64,000 nt of DNA. Origin: Nostoc sp. KVJ3. Its GTDB lineage: Bacteria > Cyanobacteriota > Cyanobacteriia > Cyanobacteriales > Nostocaceae. The DNA lies in NCBI RefSeq assembly GCF_026127265.1, contig NZ_WWFG01000001.1, forward strand, positions 1,742,501 through 1,806,500, read 5' to 3'. Below the pieces are notes generated by a model. That model ran no database searches and had not been told where the DNA came from. It saw only the letters and a program-made list of their open reading frames with translations. A program made the translations under genes and the position numbers. Within the stretch, counting starts at the first letter, position 1. Every line of letters starts with the position of its first letter. Shown here in pieces: positions 1 through 9,433 of the stretch.

Positions 1-1
1 G

Positions 2-160
2 CGGTTTATGTTGTTGTCCCAAGCACAGGAGCGATCGCTTGAGCTTGTGGAGTTTGACAGAAAAAAGGCGATCGCATCTTTGGATGCAGGTAAGCCTGTA
101 ATTCCGGTGTGGTTAGACGAAATCTATCAAAAGTTGGCGCTGAAGTTGGGAAAAAGTTAA
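2..160 (+). CDS. 3' end of an unrecognised gene (truncated by window start)
   Basis: An open frame enters from before the window and stops with TAA at 158-160, giving 52 visible residues ending in a basic LALKLGKS tail. It ends 75 bases before hsdR and lies on the same strand. The visible piece is a charged helix-like stretch followed by PVIPVWLDEIYQKL. I do not recognise the family. It could be the last gene before the restriction operon or a short protein of the same defence island. An internal ATG at position 8 would leave only 50 residues, so the true length cannot be judged here. Confidence 0.4.
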   Translation, partial: RFMLLSQAQERSLELVEFDRKKAIASLDAGKPVIPVWLDEIYQKLALKLGKS

Positions 161-235
161 AACTTCTGGGATAAAGCGGAAAAAGCACTGACGCTGAGGG
201 CTTAGTGCTAACTTTGGTAAGACAGGAGTGATTTG

Positions 236-2461
236 ATGAGCGACTTTAGCAAAGAAACAGACGCACGTATTAATATTGATGACCTTCTCCGCCAAGCTGG
301 ATGGAACCCGGCTGATAAATCTCAGGTAATGACTGAGGTTTCGGCTCAAATGGCAGATGGAAGGAGAGGTAGAGCCGATTATCTACTGCTTGACCAAAGA
401 GGTCGTCCCTTGGCTGTGATTGAAGCTAAGAAGCGTGCTATTGAGCCTTATGTTGCTAAGAACCAAGCACTTCCCTACGCCCAGCAACTTCAAGCACCAT
501 TTATTTTTCTCAGTAACGGCGAACTGATTTATTTCTGGGACTATCAAAACGATGATGCCCGGATTGTCAATTCATTTTTCTCACGGCGAGATTTAGAGCG
601 ATTGCTTGAAATGCGCTCAACCCGTCAACCCTTAGCTACTATTGAAATTCCTGAGTATTACACTCGACAGGGAGAAATTCGCTTAGTTCGTCCCTATCAA
701 AAGGAAACTATGCAAGCTATTGACCATGCGGTTGAATTGGGCAAACGGCGATTTTTACTCGAACTACCAACTGGAACAGGTAAAACTGATTTAATTTGTC
801 TGCAATTAAAACGCCTAATTCAATCGGGATATGCCGAAAAAATACTGTTTTTAGTGGATAGGGAACAATTAGCAAAACAGGCATTAGAAGCAGTTCAAGA
901 TGTTTTAAATCAGTATGGTAGCTACTGGTTCAAACCGAGTGTGATCCGGCAAGAGCAGCAAATTACAGTTTGCTTACTCCAAACAATGATTAGCCGTTAT
1001 CGGGAGTTTACTAGCGGATATTTTGATGTTGTTGTGGCTGATGAATGTCACCGTTCGATTTATGGTATTTGGCAGACGGCACTTACTCACTTTGATGCGT
1101 TCCATATTGGTTTAAGTGCTACGCCAGCAGCTTACATTGAACGTAATACTTTTGATTTCTACAACTGTCGGAATGAGCAGCCAGATTTTACTTACTCTAT
1201 TCAAACAGCATTTGAGCAAAAGTATCTTGTTCCCTATCGGTTCGCTACTGGCATAACTGAAATTATTGCTGAAGGTGCTGAAGTTGATGAGGTTTATTAT
1301 GACCCAGCAGCCTTTGAACGCAAGTGGACTAATGAGGCGAGTAACCGCCTCATGATGCAGGAATTTGATAGGCTGGCTTGGGAAAATTATCAAGAATTAG
1401 CACCAGGACAAAAGATTGGGCCTGGTAAGTCGATAGTATTTGCTTTGACAAAAAATCATGCGGCACGGTTGACCAGATATCTTAACGAATTACATCCAGA
1501 ATGTAAGGGGCATTACGCTGAAGTAATTACAAGTGATGTCACTAATGCTGATGATTTAATTCGCCAGTTCAAATATGAGGATTATCCACAAGTTGCAGTT
1601 AGTGTTGATATGCTCAATACTGGCTTTGATTGCCGGGAAGTTTTGCATTTAGTTATGTGTCGCACAGTGCGGAGTCCAATTCTTTATCAGCAAATTCGTG
1701 GACGGGGGACAAGAACTGCGCCACATATTGATAAACGCAAGTTTGTTATTTATGATTTTTTCAGAAATCACGAATATTTTAATGATAGCGATACTGATAT
1801 TTATGCTGAAACTGGTCGAGGTCATGTATCAATTAGAAGCAACCAGCAACAATCCCGTCCTCGTTCAGAATTAATTGAATTAGGGCTGAGGGATAGATGG
1901 CAGCAATATGTCAGTTATGTAGAGGTAGGTACAGAAGGGGAGCGGGTTGATAAGCGTGATTATGTCACTAACTGGGAGCAAACTATTCAATCTGCTGTTA
2001 ATAATGATCCAACACTCCAGAAAATCCGGGATGGAGAGTTGTTGACGGAAAGCGAAGAAACGGAACTGGTGCGACGTTTGAATACACCGCGATACTACTT
2101 TAATGAAGAAAACTTGCGGCGAGCTTACCGCAATTATAATGGCAGCTTGATTGATTTTATTCGGGCAGCATTGGGAATATTAAAGCTTAAAAGCCAGGAA
2201 GAATTACTAGAAGAAAACTTTAGAGCTTGGTTGGTTTCTCACTCTTTCGCACCAGCCCAAGCTCAGTATCTTTCTTTGTTGAAAAATCGGGGTATTGCCA
2301 AAGGTCTGCTAACCATAGATGATTTATTCTTGCCACCCCTCTCAGTTCTCAATGCTGCTGGTTTAGGTATAGAACTGTTTGGTGAGCAGGGATTGCGGGA
2401 TATTTTTGATGAATTAAACCGCTCTGTGTTCGCGGTGGATGCTACAGGTACAGAGGGTTAA
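236..2461 (+). CDS. hsdR: Type I restriction endonuclease, R subunit (EcoEI-like HsdR)
   Basis: This is the motor and nuclease subunit of a type I restriction-modification enzyme; with HsdM and HsdS it translocates and cleaves unmodified DNA. The 741-residue protein has the N-terminal PD-ExK nuclease signature (D48, then E63-A-K65 in VIEAKK). An SF2 helicase follows with Walker A PTGTGKT (residues 178-184) and a DECH box (about 269-272), then a C-terminal region like EcoEI R. It is shorter than the EcoKI type but normal for the EcoEI type. I place the start at ATG 236, with AGGAG at 223-227 eight bases upstream, rather than TTG at 233. It leads hsdR-hsdM-hsdS; the gap to hsdM is 9 bases. It appears intact. 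Confidence 0.93.
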   Translation: MSDFSKETDARINIDDLLRQAGWNPADKSQVMTEVSAQMADGRRGRADYLLLDQRGRPLAVIEAKKRAIEPYVAKNQALPYAQQLQAPFIFLSNGELIYFWDYQNDDARIVNSFFSRRDLERLLEMRSTRQPLATIEIPEYYTRQGEIRLVRPYQKETMQAIDHAVELGKRRFLLELPTGTGKTDLICLQLKRLIQSGYAEKILFLVDREQLAKQALEAVQDVLNQYGSYWFKPSVIRQEQQITVCLLQTMISRYREFTSGYFDVVVADECHRSIYGIWQTALTHFDAFHIGLSATPAAYIERNTFDFYNCRNEQPDFTYSIQTAFEQKYLVPYRFATGITEIIAEGAEVDEVYYDPAAFERKWTNEASNRLMMQEFDRLAWENYQELAPGQKIGPGKSIVFALTKNHAARLTRYLNELHPECKGHYAEVITSDVTNADDLIRQFKYEDYPQVAVSVDMLNTGFDCREVLHLVMCRTVRSPILYQQIRGRGTRTAPHIDKRKFVIYDFFRNHEYFNDSDTDIYAETGRGHVSIRSNQQQSRPRSELIELGLRDRWQQYVSYVEVGTEGERVDKRDYVTNWEQTIQSAVNNDPTLQKIRDGELLTESEETELVRRLNTPRYYFNEENLRRAYRNYNGSLIDFIRAALGILKLKSQEELLEENFRAWLVSHSFAPAQAQYLSLLKNRGIAKGLLTIDDLFLPPLSVLNAAGLGIELFGEQGLRDIFDELNRSVFAVDATGTEG

Positions 2462-2470
2462 GAGAAAAAT

Positions 2471-4123
2471 ATGGATTCAGAAATTCGGCGCAAACTCAAG
2501 CATATTACTGATACCTTGTGGGCTGGTGGGGTAACAAATCCTGTCACCTACATTGAGCAGATTTCTTACCTGATATACCTGAAGCTGTTGGATGAAGAGG
2601 AAGCAAATCGGGAGTTACGCGATCGCCTCATGGGTAATAATGGTAATGCTAAATTACTATTTCCCCAGCAGGCAGAACGTTATCGCTGGTCAAAATGGCG
2701 TTTCAAGAGTGGTACTGAACTACGAGACTTTCTGCGGGATGAAGTTTTCCCCTACATGGCGAATTCTTTGCTGAAAGATGAGCCAAAAGTGGCAGAGTAT
2801 TTCCGGGATGCGGTTTTAGAAATTAATGACCCGAATGTTCTCAAGTTGGTAGTTGATGAACTGGATACCTTGGATTTCCTCAAAATGGGTCAGGATGTCA
2901 AAGGTGATATTTTTGAGTACCTGTTAACCCATTTAGGTCAATCTGCGCTTAATGGTCAATTCCGTACTCCCCGACAGATACGGGCATTTATGGTGGAGAT
3001 GGTTGACCCTGATTTAGGGGATACTATCTGTGATTTGGCTTGTGGAACAGCAGGATTTTTGATTGATAGTATTGAGTATATTTTGGCTAAGTACAGCGAA
3101 AATCCCATAGAAGTGCCGATTTACGGTGAGGATTGGCTGGAAAAACGGGGACTGACTTTGGCCCAAGCAAAACAGCAAATCCCCAATCTCCAGACTTATC
3201 GCAAAGGAAATGGGGATAGATTACCTGACTGGAAACTGTTGGAAGAGTCTATTTATGGCTTTGATGTCTCCCGCCAGATGATGCGAATTTCGATGATGAA
3301 TTTGGTGCTGCATGGAATTCGCAACGCCAAGCTGAAAGTAGCAAATGTCTTGTCAGATATGGGGGGACTGACAGAAGATGATTTGCGCCGTCGCTATAAG
3401 GTAATGTTTGATAATCCCCCTTTTGCGGGAACGTTACCCAAAGATTCTATCCGTGCAGATTTACCGACAAATTCCAAAAAAAGTGAATTGCTGTTTTTGG
3501 CTGCAATCATGAAGTCTTTGGTAGCGGGTGGAATGTGTGCGGTGATTGTACCAGAAGGGTTACTATTTGGTTCTACTGGCGCTCATGTGGATTTGCGTAA
3601 AAAACTGGTGACAGAATTTGATTTATTGGCAGTGGTTTCTTTACCTGCGGGGGTGTTTAAGCCATATACGGGGGTGAAGACTGCGGTGCTGGTAGTTCGC
3701 AACCCAATGGAATCTGCGGTGCGTCAGGTGAATCAAGTTTGGTTTTATGAAGTTAAAAATGATGGTTACGATCCTGATAAGATTTCCGGCGGGGGTAGAC
3801 CGGAAACGCCAGAACTTAACGATATTCCCAATTTATTAAAACAGTGGAAGGTTTATCGGGAGTCGGGTTTTGTGCAACCTCCAGGTTTTGAGAAGGGGGA
3901 GTTGCTGAAGCCAGGAAGTGATGAACCCCGATGCTGGTGGGCATCTTTGGAGACTATTGCCGAAAATGATTACAATTTAGCTGCTGGGCGTTATAAGCCA
4001 CAGGTAACTGAGGCTGTTTCTGATGATGATCCGGTTGAGTTGATTCGAGAAGTTTTAGAAATTGAGAAGGGTATTGCATCTGGGTTAGAAAAGCTGCTTC
4101 GTGATGTGGAGGCAGTTTCATGA
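2471..4123 (+). CDS. hsdM: Type I DNA N6-adenine methyltransferase, M subunit
   Basis: HsdM methylates adenine in the bipartite target chosen by HsdS and is required for both modification and restriction. The 550-residue protein has an HsdM_N-type helical N-terminus (about 1-140). The N6_Mtase domain follows, with SAM-binding motif I DLACGTAGF (from residue 188) and catalytic motif IV NPPF (from residue 315). The length is typical. The gene starts nine bases after hsdR and its stop overlaps the hsdS start in an ATGA junction (4120-4123), so M and S are probably translationally coupled, which fits their fixed stoichiometry. No defect is visible. Confidence 0.95.
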   Translation: MDSEIRRKLKHITDTLWAGGVTNPVTYIEQISYLIYLKLLDEEEANRELRDRLMGNNGNAKLLFPQQAERYRWSKWRFKSGTELRDFLRDEVFPYMANSLLKDEPKVAEYFRDAVLEINDPNVLKLVVDELDTLDFLKMGQDVKGDIFEYLLTHLGQSALNGQFRTPRQIRAFMVEMVDPDLGDTICDLACGTAGFLIDSIEYILAKYSENPIEVPIYGEDWLEKRGLTLAQAKQQIPNLQTYRKGNGDRLPDWKLLEESIYGFDVSRQMMRISMMNLVLHGIRNAKLKVANVLSDMGGLTEDDLRRRYKVMFDNPPFAGTLPKDSIRADLPTNSKKSELLFLAAIMKSLVAGGMCAVIVPEGLLFGSTGAHVDLRKKLVTEFDLLAVVSLPAGVFKPYTGVKTAVLVVRNPMESAVRQVNQVWFYEVKNDGYDPDKISGGGRPETPELNDIPNLLKQWKVYRESGFVQPPGFEKGELLKPGSDEPRCWWASLETIAENDYNLAAGRYKPQVTEAVSDDDPVELIREVLEIEKGIASGLEKLLRDVEAVS

Positions 4124-5391
4124 AGTGGCTTGAAGTCAAACTATCTGATATTGCCGTTATTAATATGGGGCAATCACCTCCTGGCAATTCTTACAACGAA
4201 GATGGGAAAGGAATTCCATTATTTCAAGGCAAAGCTGAGTTTGGTGATATGCACCCTACCCCTGTTAAATGGTGTAGTGAACCAACAAGAATTGCTGAAA
4301 GTGGTGACATTTTGATGTCTGTAAGAGCGCCAGTTGGGCCTACTAATATGGCTGATCAACTTTGCTGTATAGGTCGTGGACTGTGTGCTATTCGAGCTAA
4401 TAAAAAACTAGCTGTTCAAAAATATCTGTACTTTTTATTCAAGTACATTGAGCCTTCTATATCTCGTCAAGGTCAAGGAAGCACATTTCAATCTATTAAC
4501 CGTTCTACTCTTGAATCTATAAATATTCCACTCCCTCCTGTCTCTGAACAAAGTCGCATAGTCAAGATTTTAGATCAAGCTGATGCACTGCGGAGAATGC
4601 GGGCTGAGGCTGATGCAAAAGGCGATCGCATTTTGCCTGCGCTATTCATTAAAATGTTTGGCGATCCGGCAACAAATCCGATGGGGTGGGATGTTGTAAG
4701 AATGGACTGTCTCTATGCAATATCACCTAATTATGGCTCGATGATTCCGCCAAACTCAACACAGGGAAATTGGTTAGACTTACGGGTTACAAATATCCAA
4801 AACGGACAATTAAATTTAGAAGATCGTAAATATGTCGATTTACCTCCAGAAGCAGTAAATCGGCATGAAGTTCGTGATGGTGATCTATTACTAGCCAGAG
4901 CTATTGGTTCAGCACATCTTCTTGGTAAATGTATTGTTGCTTATCCTGGTAAGGAGAAATGGGCATTTGATTCACATCTGATGCGTGTTAGATTTAATCG
5001 TGAACTTGTCTATCCAGAATTTATCCAAAGTTTTCTTACAGTTCCGAGTGGTAGACAAGAATTTTTAAGACTGACAAGACAATCAGCAATTCAGTTTAAT
5101 ATAAATACTAAAGAATTTGGCTCGATTCTCCTACCTCTTCCGCCCCTTAAGCTGCAACAAGAGTTTATTGATAAATTGTCTAATATTAATACACTGAAAT
5201 CAAAACAAACTAATTCAGGTAACTTAGTTAATAGTCTTTTTGAAATATTGCTTCAACGTGCTTTTTCTGGAGAACTCACAGCAAAATGGCGAGAAGCACA
5301 CATGAAAGAACTACTTACAGAAATGGAAGAACAAGCAAAAGCCCTCAATTTGACGGATAACAAAGACTCTCAGCAGCTTTCCCTATTGTGA
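4120..5391 (+). CDS. hsdS: Type I restriction specificity subunit S
   Basis: HsdS supplies DNA target recognition for the HsdM/HsdR complex. The 423-residue protein shows two target-recognition domains. The first begins with a WLEVKLSDIA-type opening and ends with the INIPLPPVSEQ motif near residue 140. The second begins after a conserved helix (about 145-185) with GWDVVRMDCL and ends with LPLPPLKLQQEF near residue 350. A coiled C-terminal helix rich in Glu and Lys follows. The two-TRD, two-spacer layout is the standard one. It overlaps hsdM by four bases. The next gene begins 24 bases after its stop on the same strand, so the CARF-ATPase gene may be read from the same transcript. Confidence 0.94.
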   Translation: MKWLEVKLSDIAVINMGQSPPGNSYNEDGKGIPLFQGKAEFGDMHPTPVKWCSEPTRIAESGDILMSVRAPVGPTNMADQLCCIGRGLCAIRANKKLAVQKYLYFLFKYIEPSISRQGQGSTFQSINRSTLESINIPLPPVSEQSRIVKILDQADALRRMRAEADAKGDRILPALFIKMFGDPATNPMGWDVVRMDCLYAISPNYGSMIPPNSTQGNWLDLRVTNIQNGQLNLEDRKYVDLPPEAVNRHEVRDGDLLLARAIGSAHLLGKCIVAYPGKEKWAFDSHLMRVRFNRELVYPEFIQSFLTVPSGRQEFLRLTRQSAIQFNINTKEFGSILLPLPPLKLQQEFIDKLSNINTLKSKQTNSGNLVNSLFEILLQRAFSGELTAKWREAHMKELLTEMEEQAKALNLTDNKDSQQLSLL

Positions 5392-5415
5392 TAATACTGG
5401 CTCATTAATATTTAT

Positions 5416-7632
5416 ATGCCTAAAAAAATTCTTTTAGTAACAGTTGGAAAATCTCCCGCACCTATTGTTAAAGCAATTCAGCATATACAACCGGATCAGG
5501 TTGTATTTTTATGTAGCGAAAACTTCCAATCCCAAATTATAGGCGAAGGGCTTCCTTGTGAAATTATTCACGGAAATAGTGTTAAAAGATACCCAAACAT
5601 TCCTAAGCTAGTGCAGTTAGGCGATCGCTTTCAGCCAGAGCGCGATCTAAAGATTATTCAAAACCCAGATGACTTAACTGAATGCTATGAAGTGGCAGTA
5701 GCAAGCATTATTAGGTTAAAACAGTTACAACCAGATACTAACCTTTACGCAGACTACACGGGTGGAACTAAAACGATGTCTTTAGGTTTAGCTATAGCAT
5801 CACTAGAAAATGATGTTTCCCTACAAGTCAATAGCCCTGTGTCTCTCAAGACAGTAACTCACGCCCGTCTAGAACTGGTTGCTAATTCTTTCACCACAAA
5901 ATTACCAAAAAGAAAATTATTAACATCCAACGCCTTAACTGCTCTACGAGTCGGTAACTTCAAAGCTTTCGCTGATCAACAATACATCCCGCTTCGTCCC
6001 CTAACGTTGATTTTTGGAGCTAACAGTTCAGGAAAATCCAGCATCATTCACAGCCTTTTGTTAGCACATCACGCTATTAAAAATGGAGAATTGGACATAC
6101 ACCGCACAGAAGCCGGGGGTGATTCTGTTGATTTGGGAGGTTTTGGGCAATATGTTCATAAACGCGATCGCCGTAGTCAGGTAGAGTGGTCAGTAGATAT
6201 TGACCCTAAACAGCTAAGTACACTAGATCAGGGTTTAGTTGACCTTTTACAACCAATCAAAAAGCTGACTGTGGGTGTTGGGATTGGTACTCGTTTAGGA
6301 AAAGGAAGGGTAAGAGTACGGTCTTTCTTTATTGAAGCGGATGAAAGACAAGTTTTAAGCATGAGTTCTCGTCCTCAAGGAAAGCTTCAGTTAGATCGCC
6401 TCGATTACCAACACCCAATTCTCAGCAACTTGATTCAAGCAATTTTAGAGGTGAATACATTTACCCTGAAAGTAACTCCAGAGGATCGGGAGGAAATTGA
6501 GAAAGCGATCGATGAACTTGTCCCAGAGATTACAGCACCAGTTTCTCGCTTACTACCAACAAAAATTCAAGTTGGAGATGACGGGGACACCTTAATTCCC
6601 AAACTTAATCCTAAGCCAGGACAACAAGAGGATTTAGCTGACACTCTGCGTCTGATTCTACCTTACAGACTCAGCGAATTGATTGGAGCAATTACTGAGA
6701 CTGTAGAACGAGATATTGGAAAACTAAGATATTTAGGGCCATTTCGCACCTATCCACCCCGGCATTTTGCGTTTTCTCAGCAGCAAGATGCTAATTGGTA
6801 TGCTGGCGGTGGTTATGCTTGGGACATCCTCCTAAACAACGCTGAAGTTCGCCAAAAGGTGAATGCTTGGCTGGGAGATAGTAACAGGATGAAGTCCCCT
6901 TATGAGCTAGTAGTGCGTAGTCTTTTGCCAGATTCTCAACTTGCTGCTGAACTTTACCCCCGAATTGCCAAAAGTTTACACGATTTAACCACTAAGCTGA
7001 TTGTTCATGCTGCTGGATTTGGGAGTGATATTCAAGAAGAGATTGAAAGGCTAAGAGGTGATTTTGAAGCTGCGGGTATTGACCTGAATTCTGATAGTGT
7101 TCTCCCCGAAGTTGAACAACTGGTTTCCATGCTCACTGACACTGATAGCTTATCAGAAACCTGGGTACAGGAAATTACTTCAGAAAGCGATCGCATTTCA
7201 GATTTAGTCCTGATTGACAAGAGAACTAAAACAGCAGTCAGTCACCGGGACGTAGGCATTGGCATTAGTCAAGTTATTCCCATTCTAGTATCTTGTTATG
7301 GTCTATCGGATGCGTTGGTTGCCATTGAACAGCCAGAAATTCATCTACATCCTAGACTCCAGGCTGAACTAGGTTCTGTATTTGCAGAAAGTATTAAACC
7401 TCCATATAACAACAGATTTATCCTGGAAACTCACAGTGAGCATCTTATGCTCAGACTTCAGAAATTAATTCGTCAAGGAAATTTAAGTCCAGAAGATATT
7501 TCAGTGATTTATGTTGACTCCAACTCAAAAGGCTCACAATGCCTAGAGTTGAGGCTAGACGAAGAAGGAGACTTTATTGATGAGTGGCCTGATGGATTTT
7601 TTGACGATGACTTTAAGGAAATTTTCTCATAA
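5416..7632 (+). CDS. CARF-domain / AAA-ATPase (RecF/OLD-like, DUF3696-type) fusion
   Basis: The N-terminal ~150 residues look like a CARF domain of the TIGR02710/Card1 kind: LLVTVGKSPAP at residues 5-15, a VVFLCS strand near 30, and the ligand-loop signature DYTGGTKTMS (T115-G-G-T-K119). CARF domains bind cyclic oligoadenylates or related nucleotides. The rest (about 177-738) is an ABC/SMC-like ATPase of the OLD/RecF group. It has LRVGNFKAF, Walker A GANSSGKS from residue 201 and Walker B VAIEQPEIHLHP from about 634. The ETHSEHLML switch motif and an acidic C-terminus typical of DUF3696 proteins follow. The gene lies 24 bases after hsdS and 6 bases before its likely partner. Inference: a nucleotide-sensing ATPase that controls an effector. 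No CRISPR or cyclase gene is visible here. Confidence 0.8.
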   Translation: MPKKILLVTVGKSPAPIVKAIQHIQPDQVVFLCSENFQSQIIGEGLPCEIIHGNSVKRYPNIPKLVQLGDRFQPERDLKIIQNPDDLTECYEVAVASIIRLKQLQPDTNLYADYTGGTKTMSLGLAIASLENDVSLQVNSPVSLKTVTHARLELVANSFTTKLPKRKLLTSNALTALRVGNFKAFADQQYIPLRPLTLIFGANSSGKSSIIHSLLLAHHAIKNGELDIHRTEAGGDSVDLGGFGQYVHKRDRRSQVEWSVDIDPKQLSTLDQGLVDLLQPIKKLTVGVGIGTRLGKGRVRVRSFFIEADERQVLSMSSRPQGKLQLDRLDYQHPILSNLIQAILEVNTFTLKVTPEDREEIEKAIDELVPEITAPVSRLLPTKIQVGDDGDTLIPKLNPKPGQQEDLADTLRLILPYRLSELIGAITETVERDIGKLRYLGPFRTYPPRHFAFSQQQDANWYAGGGYAWDILLNNAEVRQKVNAWLGDSNRMKSPYELVVRSLLPDSQLAAELYPRIAKSLHDLTTKLIVHAAGFGSDIQEEIERLRGDFEAAGIDLNSDSVLPEVEQLVSMLTDTDSLSETWVQEITSESDRISDLVLIDKRTKTAVSHRDVGIGISQVIPILVSCYGLSDALVAIEQPEIHLHPRLQAELGSVFAESIKPPYNNRFILETHSEHLMLRLQKLIRQGNLSPEDISVIYVDSNSKGSQCLELRLDEEGDFIDEWPDGFFDDDFKEIFS

Positions 7633-7638
7633 AATAAT

Positions 7639-8691
7639 ATGCTGTTAAGAGTCGTTATTATTCCTTCTATCTTCATACCAAGAAATGATAAAAATCCTTG
7701 GTATTTTAATACAATTATTAGTTTACTTCAGGATTTATTAAAAACCTGTGTTGTTTTAGTAGATAAAGATGATTGTATAAAAAAATCTTTAGGAGCAGCG
7801 ATAAACAATTGGCCTGAAAAATTTAGAAAGAAAGCGCAATCCCTGTTAGTACAACTGGACAAGGCTAATCGTATCATTGCAGTAGATTCTAAAGATATTT
7901 TGGCATTAGCTTGTATAAATCATCCGTGTCAGCACTGTATTGGGATTGCTAAAACCTACTTGCCACGAATCGTGCTTGCGATTGATGATTGTTACAAATG
8001 CGCTAGAGAGCAACTTTCTTCAGTTAAAATAGTTCCTATTGTTCATGTTGCTAACTATACAGTTTCAAATTTTGCTGATACTTGCCAACAAAATTCTTGT
8101 GGTATTACTCTTGCTAATGGAGATTGGACTCAAGAACAATTTGAGGAGAACATTTTAATACCTCTATTTAGAGATGCTAAACATATAAAAATCTACGATA
8201 GAATGATTGGAAGATCAATTCGAGATAAATTAGAAATTAAAGCATTTATACCCGAACATTACAATGCAACTTTAACATGGTTTTTAGAGGTATATTTAAA
8301 GTGTTCAAGTCATAAATCTACAGGAATATTTGAAGTTTACAGTGGTTTTGATACTGGATACTTAAATGAGGCTAAGATATCGGAAGCTCAGAGAGTTCTC
8401 CGTCAATTTGAAAAGGATATGCAAACTAAGTTCAGTTTTCCCTCCTTCAAGCTAACGATTAAAGAAGAGGTGAGGCGTGAACAAGAAATGACTCATGGAC
8501 GATACCTGATTACAGATCAAATAGCAATTCTTATTGAACGCGGATTTGATTTGCTATGGGACGATGAGCAGATGATAAATGCTAAGTATAACCTCATTAA
8601 AGATTCTCGCCGTATTCGAGACGTTGGAATTTCTTATTGTCAGGACTCAAGTATAATAGCAAATGCAGTGAAACAATTACCAGATTTGTAG
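7639..8691 (+). CDS. Putative effector partner of the CARF-ATPase, PLD/MIT_C-like C-terminus
   Basis: I do not recognise the full 350-residue protein as a named family. The N-terminal half carries two Cys pairs, HPC-x2-C (C97/C100) and DDC-x2-C (C118/C121), which could bind zinc. The C-terminal half (about 165-310) resembles the phospholipase D-like fold of MIT C-terminal domains and several defence effectors. The matching features are a strand with IKIYDRMI, a WFLEVYL helix region, and the single H-x-R-Y motif (HGRYLITD, H286-R288-Y289) followed by IERGFDLL. The gene starts six bases after the CARF-ATPase stop, so the two are almost certainly one operon. Inference: a nuclease or lipase effector, or an adaptor, whose activity depends on the ATPase. 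Confidence 0.6.
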   Translation: MLLRVVIIPSIFIPRNDKNPWYFNTIISLLQDLLKTCVVLVDKDDCIKKSLGAAINNWPEKFRKKAQSLLVQLDKANRIIAVDSKDILALACINHPCQHCIGIAKTYLPRIVLAIDDCYKCAREQLSSVKIVPIVHVANYTVSNFADTCQQNSCGITLANGDWTQEQFEENILIPLFRDAKHIKIYDRMIGRSIRDKLEIKAFIPEHYNATLTWFLEVYLKCSSHKSTGIFEVYSGFDTGYLNEAKISEAQRVLRQFEKDMQTKFSFPSFKLTIKEEVRREQEMTHGRYLITDQIAILIERGFDLLWDDEQMINAKYNLIKDSRRIRDVGISYCQDSSIIANAVKQLPDL

Positions 8692-8829
8692 TTCATGTAA
8701 GTATCAAATTTAAGAATATTTGTCCGTTGGATTAAACTTAGTTAAATCAAATAAATATCTAAATATGATTGGAATAAATTGAATAAATAATTGGGTATAT
8801 AAAAGTTTTCATTGATAAATATCTAGGTA

Positions 8830-9432
8830 TTATAAGCCTAAATTATTTATTAATTCTTCTATGACTAAACTTTTGGTTTCTTCAGGTAGATAATCAAAGA
8901 CTTTTTTTAAAAGTTCTGGAGACGCATTTTGGGCGAACCAGTCTTCACTAGGATTTTCTTGAATATTCAAAAAATACTTTAACCGTTCTTCTACAGCGTC
9001 TTTATCTGGCTTATCCAATTGTCCAATTCTATCTAACCAATTTGCTGATGCGTCTTTGAAGCAATTAGCATCAACAGTACATATTTGATGAACTAAAGCG
9101 TATGAACTTTTATCAAGACCATTTCTACTTGTAGAGTTAATTGGATATGTGGTTGGTAAACCGTTAAATGTTCCTTGGGAAGTCAGAGGAATAACGGAAA
9201 ACGTTGCTATATATCCAGATTCATCTTGAAATTGATCGTTTGTCCAGATGATATAAGGATGTATCCCTCTGAAAACCCTACTTGAATTAATATTCTCAGT
9301 GCAAGTTTGACATTCTACTTCACCTGGCTCATCTAAATTATAAATATGGACATGACCCAGTTTGCAACGAAGAGATACCCTATAGGGATTTATGGAATAG
9401 ATCCAACCTTGTCTAGGTCTTTGTCCAGCCAC
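8830..9432 (-). CDS. PemK/MazF-like toxin with zinc-ribbon insertion (Panacea-linked)
   Basis: The protein (200 residues, GTG start at 9432) matches the PemK/MazF plan. QGWIYSINPY opens the first strand, HPYIIWTNDQF corresponds to the conserved VVIS-x-D-x-FN strand, and VIPLTSQ to the PLTS strand. VHQICTVDANCF and IGQLDKPDKDAVEERL match the C-terminal helix that ends MazF proteins. MazF-family toxins are sequence-specific endoribonucleases. Unusual here is an insertion in the first loop with C23, H27, C41 and C44, which looks like a small zinc ribbon, plus about 50 extra C-terminal residues. It lies one base after the stop of the Panacea gene, so the two are coupled as antitoxin then toxin. 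They run against the CARF-ATPase operon. Confidence 0.72.
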   Translation of the reverse strand: MAGQRPRQGWIYSINPYRVSLRCKLGHVHIYNLDEPGEVECQTCTENINSSRVFRGIHPYIIWTNDQFQDESGYIATFSVIPLTSQGTFNGLPTTYPINSTSRNGLDKSSYALVHQICTVDANCFKDASANWLDRIGQLDKPDKDAVEERLKYFLNIQENPSEDWFAQNASPELLKKVFDYLPEETKSLVIEELINNLGL

Positions 9433-9433
9433 T

